In this document: positions 8,133 to 15,378 of the stretch, in pieces
Layout: each line of letters opens with the position of its first letter
Numbering within the stretch: position 1 is the first letter of the stretch
Source: Propionivibrio sp.
GTDB taxonomy: Bacteria; Pseudomonadota; Gammaproteobacteria; Burkholderiales; Rhodocyclaceae
NCBI RefSeq assembly: GCF_029255185.1
Contig: NZ_JAPUVO010000064.1
Location: 1-37,013 of the forward strand
Direction of reading: 5' to 3'
Length of the DNA: 37,013 bases
Translations under genes and position numbers: made by a program
Notes under the pieces: generated by a model
Database searches by the model: none
What the model was told of the DNA's origin: nothing
The model's input: the letters and a program-made list of their open reading frames with translations, nothing else

Positions 8133-9537
8133 AATAAAAACCGTCGTTTTTTTCCTGAGGCAGCAGCTGCTCGTCAAGCAGGCGAAGGGCGCCCGCTTGA
8201 CGAACGAGAAAAGCGTCGATCTGCGCCGAATTTTCCTCCGGAAAAACCGAGCAGGTCGCGTATAAGAGCTTACCTCCGGGTTTAAGCAAAGGCCAGAGGG
8301 CGTCAAGAATCGCCGCCTGGCTGTGAGCGAAGCGCCGGATATCGCTTTCGCGCCGCAAATGCTTAATGTCCGGATGCCGACGCACCACCCCCGAAGCCGA
8401 GCAGGGCACATCGGCCAGAATGGCGTCGAAAAGCCGACCGTCCCACCAGCGTTCAAGCTCGATGCAATCAGCCACCTTGACCGTAGCCAGCAGGCCCAAG
8501 CGGTGCAGATTCTCGTCGATGCGACGGGCCCGGCCGGCGTCGATATCGAGCGCCAGCAAATCGAGCTCCGCCGACTCGAGCAGATGCGCGGTCTTGCCGC
8601 CAGGCGCGGCACAGGCGTCGAGGACCCGTGATCCTGGCGCCGGGGCCAGCAGTTCAACGGCGCGTTGTGCGCCTGCGTCCTGAACTGAAACAAGACCATC
8701 AAAGAAACCGGGCAGGGTATCGACCGAAACTGGCGTCTCCATGATCAAGCCATGACGTCCGACCGGGCAAGCCGCAAGGCCTGCTGCTTCAAGCCTGGCC
8801 ATATAATCAGCGGCCGTTCCGTGCCGCTGATTGACGCGCAAGGTCATCGGCGGCTGGCTGTTGCCGGCTGCGACAATCGATGACCAATGGTCACGATACG
8901 CACGGCGCAATCGAGCCAGCCACCAGGGGGGATGCTGATACTGGGCAACGTCGTCGTCGGCCAGCGCAGCAATGAGCGCTTCGCGCTGACGTAGATAATT
9001 GCGTAGCACGCCATTGACCAGTCCCTTGAAAACGCCTCCTGCCAACTCGCCGGCAGCAGCGGCCGCCTGATCCACAACCATCGGGCTTGAGTCGGGACGC
9101 GTCTCCAGTCGGTAAAGCGCGCCGAGCAACAGCGCCTGGGTTTCCGGATGGCTCACGGGTTTGCTCATCAAGCGCCCGAGGATAAATTCGCCCCAACCGT
9201 AGCGACGCAATACCCCGTAGGCGACATCCTGTGCCGCCGCGCGCGCGGCGGGCAACTCCCTGACCAGCACCAGCAAGGCTTCGCTCAAACTCTTCCCGCC
9301 GTGCACCTGGGCTAGAACACGGGCGGCCAGCAGCAAACTCCAGCCCAGCGAATCGGGAGCCAGCGCGCTGCTTACGAGCGATGCAGAAGGTGGCTTGGCT
9401 CCTTCTGTTGATGCCTCACGCGAACCGGATTTACGGACCCGGACAATACGCGGCGAAGGTGTGGGTGAACGAGGAGAGGGATGTGGTGAAGACAAGGCAA
9501 CGTCTCGCGATAAGCATGGGTTGGCCGAGTTTAGCAT
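8107..9537 (-). CDS. rsmB: 16S rRNA (cytosine-967 C5)-methyltransferase RsmB
   Basis: RsmB (Sun/Fmu) methylates C967 of 16S rRNA using S-adenosylmethionine. Seen: an N-terminal NusB-like helical domain (SLSEALLVLVRELPAARAAAQDVAYGVLRRY), then the methyltransferase with the SAM loop LDACAAPGGKTAHLLE, the PCSASG motif followed by RRHPDI, and the catalytic LLYATCSVFPEEN containing the second Cys. The start is uncertain: ATG 9537 gives 476 residues, about 40-50 longer than usual, with a Ser/Pro/Arg-rich leader of about 60 residues before the family region begins at SLGWSLLLAARVL. No good ribosome binding site precedes it. It is the first gene of the rsmB - DUF4390 - ntrY - ntrX operon and diverges from the nuclease gene with only about 41 bases between the proposed starts. 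Confidence 0.9.
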   Translation of the reverse strand: MLNSANPCLSRDVALSSPHPSPRSPTPSPRIVRVRKSGSREASTEGAKPPSASLVSSALAPDSLGWSLLLAARVLAQVHGGKSLSEALLVLVRELPAARAAAQDVAYGVLRRYGWGEFILGRLMSKPVSHPETQALLLGALYRLETRPDSSPMVVDQAAAAAGELAGGVFKGLVNGVLRNYLRQREALIAALADDDVAQYQHPPWWLARLRRAYRDHWSSIVAAGNSQPPMTLRVNQRHGTAADYMARLEAAGLAACPVGRHGLIMETPVSVDTLPGFFDGLVSVQDAGAQRAVELLAPAPGSRVLDACAAPGGKTAHLLESAELDLLALDIDAGRARRIDENLHRLGLLATVKVADCIELERWWDGRLFDAILADVPCSASGVVRRHPDIKHLRRESDIRRFAHSQAAILDALWPLLKPGGKLLYATCSVFPEENSAQIDAFLVRQAGALRLLDEQLLPQEKNDGFYYALLRKAV

Positions 9538-9578
9538 GGTGCTGACAAGATCGGCTTGTGCCGTCCATAATGTGCCCG

Positions 9579-10529
9579 ATGCATAGACCCTCACTTAAAC
9601 GCTTTGCTTGGCTGTCGATTGGTCATGCCATGCTGTTCCTGCTACTCCTGCCACTGCCGGCACTGGCCTGGAACGCCGCCGGGCATCGGCTGGTCGCCTG
9701 CATTGCTTGGGATCATCTTGATCAACAGCCACGTTCCGTGATCTCGCAATTGCTGCGCGAGCACCCGGACTACGCCCGCTGGCGCCAGCGGGCTGGCGAC
9801 GGCGATACTGACCGGTCGACCTTTATCGAGGCCTCGACCTGGCCTGATGATATCCGCAAGGACACCCGTTTCTACAGCGCTGGCGTCGACGCACCGACAC
9901 CGACGCTGCCCGGCTTTCCCGACATGGAACGGCGTCGCGACTGGCACTACGTCAATCGTCCATTTGGTGATAGCCGTGAGGATCAGAGGCACAGTGCGAC
10001 CATCTCCGGTCTGCTCGACAAACAACTCGTTACGCTGGCACAGACACTTGCCTCGCCCGGCACCACGAGAAGCGAGCGCAGCTATGTCCTGCCCTGGCTG
10101 ATCCACCTCACCGGCGATGCGCATCAACCCTTGCATACCAGCCTGCGCTTGAACGCCGAAGGCAAGTTTGACAGGCTCGGCAATGGACTGACGGTGATTA
10201 ACCCGTTCAATCCGCGCAAGTCGGCGACGACGTTGCACGCTTTCTGGGACGATCTGCCCGGCCCCGTCTGGCTGCGCGGCGAACGGCTTGATGCCGCCTG
10301 CCAGGCACTCAGCGCCTTATACCCTCGTCCAACGCCCTCGTCGTCCGCGCAGTGGATTGATGAAAGCTGGCAGGTCGCGCGCAGCAGCGCCTATCCACCC
10401 GGTGATGATAGCCAGCCCACAATCAGTGTGGAATTTAATGAAAATGCCCGGGCCATCGCCAACCGGCGAATCGCCGAAGCCGGTTACCGTCTCGCCGACC
10501 TGCTGCGTGATCTGCTCAGAGGGCAGTAG
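9579..10529 (+). CDS. Secreted S1/P1 family nuclease
   Basis: A zinc-dependent phosphodiesterase-type nuclease degrading single-stranded DNA/RNA, predicted exported. From ATG 9579 (316 residues) a signal peptide ([23 protein letters not shown]) ends so that mature protein begins with Trp31 in WNAAGHR; in S1/P1 enzymes the N-terminal Trp itself binds zinc, so the cleavage prediction fits the family chemistry. Further metal-site motifs: His36, [23 protein letters not shown] and HAFWDD. All key residues I know of look present, so it should be active. In-frame ATG 9570 and GTG 9558 are alternative starts; none has a clear ribosome binding site. The 3' end overlaps htpX (convergent) by 14 bases. 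Likely role: scavenging nucleic acids outside the cytoplasm. Confidence 0.88.
   Translation: MHRPSLKRFAWLSIGHAMLFLLLLPLPALAWNAAGHRLVACIAWDHLDQQPRSVISQLLREHPDYARWRQRAGDGDTDRSTFIEASTWPDDIRKDTRFYSAGVDAPTPTLPGFPDMERRRDWHYVNRPFGDSREDQRHSATISGLLDKQLVTLAQTLASPGTTRSERSYVLPWLIHLTGDAHQPLHTSLRLNAEGKFDRLGNGLTVINPFNPRKSATTLHAFWDDLPGPVWLRGERLDAACQALSALYPRPTPSSSAQWIDESWQVARSSAYPPGDDSQPTISVEFNENARAIANRRIAEAGYRLADLLRDLLRGQ
9774..9793. repeat. Perfect 20-bp GC-rich palindrome inside the nuclease gene
   Basis: GCCCGCTGGCGCCAGCGGGC reads the same on both strands. It lies within codons for YARWRQRAG of the nuclease. It may be a chance result of codon choice or a protein/RNA structure site. Confidence 0.5.
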
Positions 10530-11382
10530 CGTCGCCAGCCTTGGCCAATGCGTGCAGACGGGCAGCGCGTTCTGCGGTGGCTGGATGGGTACTGAACAGG
10601 CTGTCAATACCGCCACCGGACAGGGGATTCATGATCATCATCTGTGCCGTTGCCGGATGCGCCTCGGCGGTAGGCATCGGAATTCCGCGAACGTAAGCAT
10701 CGATCTTGATCAGCGCGTCGGCCAAGGCCAGAGGATCACCGCAAATTTCAGCACCGCCGCGGTCCGCTTCGAATTCCCGCGAGCGCGAGATGGCCATCTG
10801 GATCAACGACGCGGCCAGCGGCGCCAGCAAAGCCACGGCAATGCTCGCCAACGGATTACTCGGGCGACCATCAGCACCGCGTCCACCAAAAAACATCGCG
10901 AAATTAGCCAGCGCCGAAATGGCCCCTGCCATCGTCGCCGAAATCGTCGAAATCAGGATATCCCGATGGCGGACATGTGCCAGCTCGTGCGCCATCACGC
11001 CACGAATCTCGCGCGCCGAAAGCAGCTGGAGAATTCCCGTCGTTGCTGCAACTGCGGCGTTATCCGGGTTGCGCCCGGTGGCAAAGGCGTTCGGCTGTGC
11101 CTCGTCAATCAGGTAGACACGCGGCATGGGCAGTCCGGCACGCTGCGCCAAATCACGAACCATGGTGTAGAACTGAGGCGCCGAGGCTTCGTCGACCTCC
11201 TGCGCCTTGTACATCTTCAAAACCATGGTATCCGAGAACCAGTAGGCAAAGAGGTTCATCGCACCACCGAAAAGCAGCGCCATCATCATTCCCGGCGCGC
11301 CGCCAACATAACCGCCGATGATGCCAAACAGCGCCATGATCGCGGCCATCAGGATTGAAGTCTTCAGCCAGTTACCGAGCAT
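10516..11382 (-). CDS. htpX: Membrane zinc metalloprotease HtpX
   Basis: A 288-residue M48-family protease of the inner membrane, involved in quality control of membrane proteins together with FtsH in E. coli. Two N-terminal membrane segments (about 8-28 and 31-51) precede the catalytic HELAH motif (His132, Glu133, His136) in [12 protein letters not shown]. The third zinc ligand is expected at Glu203 in SREFEAD. Two further hydrophobic stretches (about 142-166 and 178-198) complete the usual topology. Length matches the family. It lies downstream of fmt on the same strand with an 86-base gap, so it may have its own promoter; I did not find a convincing one. Its last 14 bases overlap the convergent nuclease gene. 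Confidence 0.95.
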   Translation of the reverse strand: MLGNWLKTSILMAAIMALFGIIGGYVGGAPGMMMALLFGGAMNLFAYWFSDTMVLKMYKAQEVDEASAPQFYTMVRDLAQRAGLPMPRVYLIDEAQPNAFATGRNPDNAAVAATTGILQLLSAREIRGVMAHELAHVRHRDILISTISATMAGAISALANFAMFFGGRGADGRPSNPLASIAVALLAPLAASLIQMAISRSREFEADRGGAEICGDPLALADALIKIDAYVRGIPMPTAEAHPATAQMMIMNPLSGGGIDSLFSTHPATAERAARLHALAKAGDATAL

Positions 11383-11468
11383 TGTCGTGACCTCCGGTCA
11401 AAATTGTCAGATTTCCGGGCGGAAAACCCCGCCGGCCCAGGCACTACGTTGGGAGAAAACGTCCAGAT

Positions 11469-12389
11469 TCAAGACGGAAGAGCGAAGATTGCCCCCGGTG
11501 AAATCGGCATTCCAGCCAGAAACTGGGCGGCCGGCAAACGCTTGCCGCCGGGCTTCTGCAACTCGGTCAGACGCAGGGTGCCGTCAGCACAGGCGACCAC
11601 GATGCCGCATCGGTCGGTGGCAATGACCGTCCCCGGGGCGCCCAGCCCGCTACCCAATTGGGCACCCCAGATCTTGATCGGGTTGCCTTGCAAACGCGCT
11701 GCTGCCCCTGGAAAGGGATTGAAGGCCCTGACCTGTCTCTCCAACTGAACGGCTGGCAAACGCCAGTCGAGCCAGGCCTCCACCTTTTCGATCTTGGCTG
11801 CGTAGGTAACGCCAAGCGCAGACTGCGGACAAGGCACCAGAGGCATTTCGAGGGCCTGAACGATCAGCCGCCCGCCAAGTTCGGCCAGCTTGTCATGTAG
11901 GGTCGCCGCTGTTTCATCAACGGCAATCGACAGACTTTCTGCCAGCAACACCGGGCCAGTATCCAGCCCGGCATCCATTTGCATGATGCAGACACCGGTT
12001 TCGCCATCGCCGGCGAGCAGCGCCCGTTGGATTGGCGCCGCTCCGCGCCAGCGCGGCAGCAGTGACGCGTGAATATTGATGCATCCAAAGCGGGGCATGT
12101 CGAGTACCGCCTGCGGCAGGATCAACCCATAGGCTGCAACAATCATGGCCTCGGCCCCGGCCGCTCGTACACGTTCCTGGACAGCCGCATCACGCAAGGT
12201 TTGCGGCTGAAAAACCTCGACTCCTGAGGCTAGCGCCAATTCCTTGACTGGCGATGCATGCACCGCCATACCTCGCCCGGAATGGCGATCCGGCTGAGTA
12301 AGTACTAGCACTACCTGGTGTCCTGCGGCCATAACGGCGCGCAAGGCCTGCGCAGCGAACTCGGGCGTACCGGCAAAAACCAGCTTCAT
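11469..12389 (-). CDS. fmt: Methionyl-tRNA formyltransferase
   Basis: Formylates Met-tRNAi using 10-formyl-tetrahydrofolate, giving the initiator used in bacterial translation. The 306 residues show the N-terminal formyltransferase start ([14 protein letters not shown]), the catalytic region [22 protein letters not shown] with DAGLDTGP downstream, and the C-terminal OB-like domain (ending in [17 protein letters not shown]). Length is normal. The ATG overlaps the def stop in an ATGA junction, so formylation and deformylation enzymes are translationally coupled, as in many bacteria. Confidence 0.97.
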   Translation of the reverse strand: MKLVFAGTPEFAAQALRAVMAAGHQVVLVLTQPDRHSGRGMAVHASPVKELALASGVEVFQPQTLRDAAVQERVRAAGAEAMIVAAYGLILPQAVLDMPRFGCINIHASLLPRWRGAAPIQRALLAGDGETGVCIMQMDAGLDTGPVLLAESLSIAVDETAATLHDKLAELGGRLIVQALEMPLVPCPQSALGVTYAAKIEKVEAWLDWRLPAVQLERQVRAFNPFPGAAARLQGNPIKIWGAQLGSGLGAPGTVIATDRCGIVVACADGTLRLTELQKPGGKRLPAAQFLAGMPISPGAIFALPS

Positions 12390-12889
12390 GCGGTAATCCG
12401 CGACTGCTTCAACATCTTGGCCTTGATGCGCGTCTGCTTGAGCGGCGAGAGATGTTCGACAAATACCCGCCCCTCAAGGTGGTCTATTTCATGTTGCAGG
12501 CAGACCGCCAGCAAACCGTCGGCGGCAACAGTTTGAGCCTTGCCATCAGTGTCGAGATAGCGCACGACGACATGCCCGGCACGCTCAACCTTGTCGTAAA
12601 TTCCGGGCACCGAGAGACAACCTTCCTCACCGACCTGAACGCCAGCGCTCTCAACGAGTTCCGGATTGATCAACACCAAGAGCTGATCACGGGTCTCCGA
12701 GGCGTCGATGACGATCACTCGCAGGTGCACATCAACCTGTGTCGCGGCCAAACCAATTCCCGGCGCTTCATACATTGTCTCGGCCATGTCACGCGCCAGA
12801 CAACGGATAGTGTCATCGATCTTTTTAACCGGAGCGGCAACAATTTTTAAGCGCGGATCCGGAAAACGAAGTATTGGTAGTAGTGGCAT
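12386..12889 (-). CDS. def: Peptide deformylase
   Basis: Removes the formyl group from nascent polypeptides. From ATG 12889 the protein is 167 residues and contains the three family motifs: GIGLAATQ (45-51), EGCLSVP with metal ligand Cys91, and QHEIDHLEG with His133, Glu134 and His137. The frame stays open upstream of the ATG, but that extension has no family similarity and the [14 protein letters not shown] start is standard. The ribosome binding site is weak. First gene of def-fmt, divergent from the LysM gene across about 200 bases. Confidence 0.97.
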   Translation of the reverse strand: MPLLPILRFPDPRLKIVAAPVKKIDDTIRCLARDMAETMYEAPGIGLAATQVDVHLRVIVIDASETRDQLLVLINPELVESAGVQVGEEGCLSVPGIYDKVERAGHVVVRYLDTDGKAQTVAADGLLAVCLQHEIDHLEGRVFVEHLSPLKQTRIKAKMLKQSRITA

Positions 12890-13091
12890 AAAAAGCTTGA
12901 TCGAAGAAGTAATTACGTGCAGAATCCGACGCAACATCTTGAAAAACGGCGCAATACTCACACGTTGTATGCGCAGCCTGCGGCAAAAAGTGCAAGGCGG
13001 GGTGCGGTTCAAAATGACTAAGGCATCACCACAATCCGACGTTCCGCAAGCTCTAAAGAACGTTGCCGACCGCTCGTATGAGGATAACACG

Positions 13092-14132
13092 ATGATTCGC
13101 ATTATATCCGCGCTCATTCTGGCTGTGGCCGCCACACTGTGCAGCGCTGCCGAAACACCGCTCCAACTGGCTGATAGCGCGCCAGAACGACATATCGTTG
13201 TCCCGGGCGACACCCTCTGGGAAATATCCGCACAGTTTCTCAAGGAACCCTGGCACTGGCCCGAAATCTGGCGCATGAACAGGGAACAGATCAAGAATCC
13301 GAACCTGATTTATCCGGGAGATATCATTGTCCTTGATCGCGATGCCAGCGGCAATCCGCTGCTGCGCGTACAAAACAGCAAGCTGCGGCCCCGAATCTAC
13401 TCCGAACAAATATCTCAGGCTATTCCGCCGATTCCACCCAACGTTATCGAACCCTTCATTTCCGCGCCATTGGTTATTGAAGTTAACGGACTGGAGAGCG
13501 CTGCTCGTATCGTCGCTACGCAGCAGGATCGGGTATTTCTTGGCAATGGCGATCTCGCCTATGTGGAAAACGCCGATCCGTCCAAAGCCCTTTGGCAGAT
13601 TTATCGCCGTGGCAAGCCGATGCTTGACCCGGCCTACCCCGATCAGAACCCTTCCGACCCCAAGCAGGTTCTCGGTTACGAGGCTTTTTATCTGGGTACT
13701 GCAAAACAGACCAAACCAGGCAACCCTGCAATTTTCGAAATTCTGACGGCGAAGCAGGAAATCGGTCGTGGCGACCGTCTGATTCCGGCGGCCCGACCAG
13801 TCATGGTCTCGTACATACCCCATAAGCCGGACGCCTTGATCGATGGCCGCATCATTTCAGTCTACGGTGGTGTCGGCGCTGCTGGACGTGGTTCAATCGT
13901 TTCCATAAACCGAGGCGCTAAAGATGGCCTGGAAATTGGTCATGTACTTGCCCTTGAACGTAACCGCACGATTGTTGAACGTGATGAAACGGACCGCAAA
14001 ACAAACGTGCAAATACCTCCAGAACGCACCGGCTTGGTTTTTGTTTTTCGCACCTTTGAGCGCATTTCATACGCATTGATCGTCCAGTCTGAGGGTGCCG
14101 TCGAGGTCAATGACTTCGTTCGCACCCCTTGA
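13092..14132 (+). CDS. Exported LysM-domain protein
   Basis: A 346-residue protein starting at ATG 13092 behind GAGGA at ideal spacing. A signal peptide ([20 protein letters not shown]) leads into one LysM domain (about 33-80: [17 protein letters not shown]...[19 protein letters not shown]), a fold that binds peptidoglycan sugars. The remaining roughly 260 residues have no catalytic motif I can identify. The gene sits three bases upstream of dprA, an arrangement conserved in betaproteobacteria. Predicted periplasmic cell-wall binding protein; actual role unknown. The open frame upstream of 13092 overlaps the divergent def gene and is not coding. The 202 bases between def and this gene (12890-13091) should hold both promoters; I saw none that is convincing. 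Confidence 0.88.
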   Translation: MIRIISALILAVAATLCSAAETPLQLADSAPERHIVVPGDTLWEISAQFLKEPWHWPEIWRMNREQIKNPNLIYPGDIIVLDRDASGNPLLRVQNSKLRPRIYSEQISQAIPPIPPNVIEPFISAPLVIEVNGLESAARIVATQQDRVFLGNGDLAYVENADPSKALWQIYRRGKPMLDPAYPDQNPSDPKQVLGYEAFYLGTAKQTKPGNPAIFEILTAKQEIGRGDRLIPAARPVMVSYIPHKPDALIDGRIISVYGGVGAAGRGSIVSINRGAKDGLEIGHVLALERNRTIVERDETDRKTNVQIPPERTGLVFVFRTFERISYALIVQSEGAVEVNDFVRTP

Positions 14133-14135
14133 GCA

Positions 14136-15221
14136 ATGACTGCCAGCGAGTCGCTATCGGCTTGGCTGCGCCTGACGCTTGTTCCCGGAATCGGCGGTGA
14201 GAGACAGCGCAAGCTGCTTGCCGCCTTCGGGCTTCCAGACGCCGTTTTCTCTGCTGGACGCAGCGCTTTGCGCGGGATTATCGGCGACAAAGCTGCCGAC
14301 CTCCTGCTTGACACGGATAATGAATCTCTCGTTGAACTCGCCTGTGCGTGGTCAACAGGTCAGGATCAGCACATCGTCACACTGGCCGATCCTGAATATC
14401 CGCAAGCCTTGCTGGAAATCCCTGATCCTCCGACACTGCTTTATGTACGTGGCCGTCTCGAACTGCTCAACCGTCCGTCGCTAGCCATCGTAGGCAGCCG
14501 AAATCCGACGCCACAAGGCGAGCAGAACGCCAAATCTTTTGCCTCTGCCTTTTCCGAGGCGGGCCTGGTGATTACGAGCGGTATGGCCCTTGGCATTGAC
14601 GCCGAAGCGCATCGTGGTGCCCTGTCCGTCCTTGGAGATACTGTTGCTTTTATCGGTACCGGTATCGATCGTATCTATCCGGCGCGAAACCGTGAACTAG
14701 CCCTGGAAATCGGCGTCAAGGGGGCTATTGTTTCCGAATTCCCGTTGGGTACGCCAGTCGCCGCCGCCAATTTCCCGCGCCGTAACCGGCTGATTTCAGG
14801 TATTGCGCGTGGGGTATTGGTCGTCGAAGCGGCCATGGAAAGCGGCTCCTTGATTACCGCACGTCTTGCCGGAGAACAGGGGCGTGAAGTCTTCGCCATT
14901 CCTGGCTCGATCCACTCGCCGCAATCGCGAGGTTGTCACAAACTTATCAAACAGGGCGCCAAACTGGTTGAAAGCGTGCAAGATGTTCTTGAAGAACTAC
15001 GCTGGAACATTTCGGTAAAACATGGGCAGGCGAGTAACGCTCATTCAGAACCCAATGGGCTGCTTTCAATGATGGGATTTGATCCATGCGGGCTCGACGA
15101 ACTTGCCACGCGCAGCGGCTTGACGGCCGACTCGCTTTCCGTGATGCTGCTGCACTTGGAACTCGATGGACGAGTTGCCAGTTTGCCTGGCGGCCGTTAC
15201 CAGCAACTCCCCGACGCCTGA
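14136..15221 (+). CDS. dprA: DNA-processing protein DprA (Smf)
   Basis: Binds incoming single-stranded DNA and loads RecA during natural transformation. The 361 residues show an N-terminal helical region (LRLTLVPGIGGERQRKLLAAFG), the Rossmann-like domain at about 110-275 (LAIVGSRNPTPQGEQNA, ITSGMALGIDAEAHRGAL, GTGIDRIYPARNREL, SEFPLGTP, FPRRNRLISGIARGVLVVEA, SGSLITARLAGEQGREVFAIPG), and a C-terminal winged-helix region from about 300. Full length and intact. Starts three bases after the LysM stop, so co-transcribed. Its presence does not alone show competence, since DprA is widespread. Confidence 0.96.
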   Translation: MTASESLSAWLRLTLVPGIGGERQRKLLAAFGLPDAVFSAGRSALRGIIGDKAADLLLDTDNESLVELACAWSTGQDQHIVTLADPEYPQALLEIPDPPTLLYVRGRLELLNRPSLAIVGSRNPTPQGEQNAKSFASAFSEAGLVITSGMALGIDAEAHRGALSVLGDTVAFIGTGIDRIYPARNRELALEIGVKGAIVSEFPLGTPVAAANFPRRNRLISGIARGVLVVEAAMESGSLITARLAGEQGREVFAIPGSIHSPQSRGCHKLIKQGAKLVESVQDVLEELRWNISVKHGQASNAHSEPNGLLSMMGFDPCGLDELATRSGLTADSLSVMLLHLELDGRVASLPGGRYQQLPDA

Positions 15222-15321
15222 ATCCCACCTGCCCGATGATTATACGACCGCGTTCAGCAGTCAAATGACCATGGCTTGCCAAGCGCGGCATACTGCTTTT
15301 ATCATGCCCTGAACCGTGGCC

Positions 15322-15349
15322 CTGTCAGGCCATTCCGTAGTCATATAAT
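15322..15349 (+). promoter_or_regulatory. Predicted sigma-70 promoter for topB
   Basis: A perfect -10 (TATAAT, 15344-15349) with a moderate -35 (CTGTCA, 15322-15327, four of six) at 16-base spacing, about 30 bases before the topB start. It lies in the 157-base gap after dprA, which otherwise shows nothing recognisable and no clear terminator. Confidence 0.55.
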
Positions 15350-15378
15350 GTCATCGCTCTCGCAGGCACAAAAAATCC

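Noticed and set aside
10288-11358. A 356-codon open frame on the plus strand across htpX
   Set aside because: It is antisense to htpX, whose HELAH motif and membrane segments are clear, and its composition (Arg/His-rich, no motif) is that of a shadow frame in GC-rich DNA.
11418-11433. GGCGG / CCGCC hairpin between fmt and htpX as a terminator
   Set aside because: The stem is only five base pairs and no T-run follows on the minus strand.
12708-13091. Long upstream extension of the LysM gene frame
   Set aside because: It overlaps the divergent def gene and lacks a ribosome binding site; ATG 13092 has a strong one and begins a signal peptide.
12890-13294. Upstream extension of the def frame
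   Set aside because: Peptide deformylases start at [14 protein letters not shown]; the extension shows no family similarity and overlaps the LysM gene.
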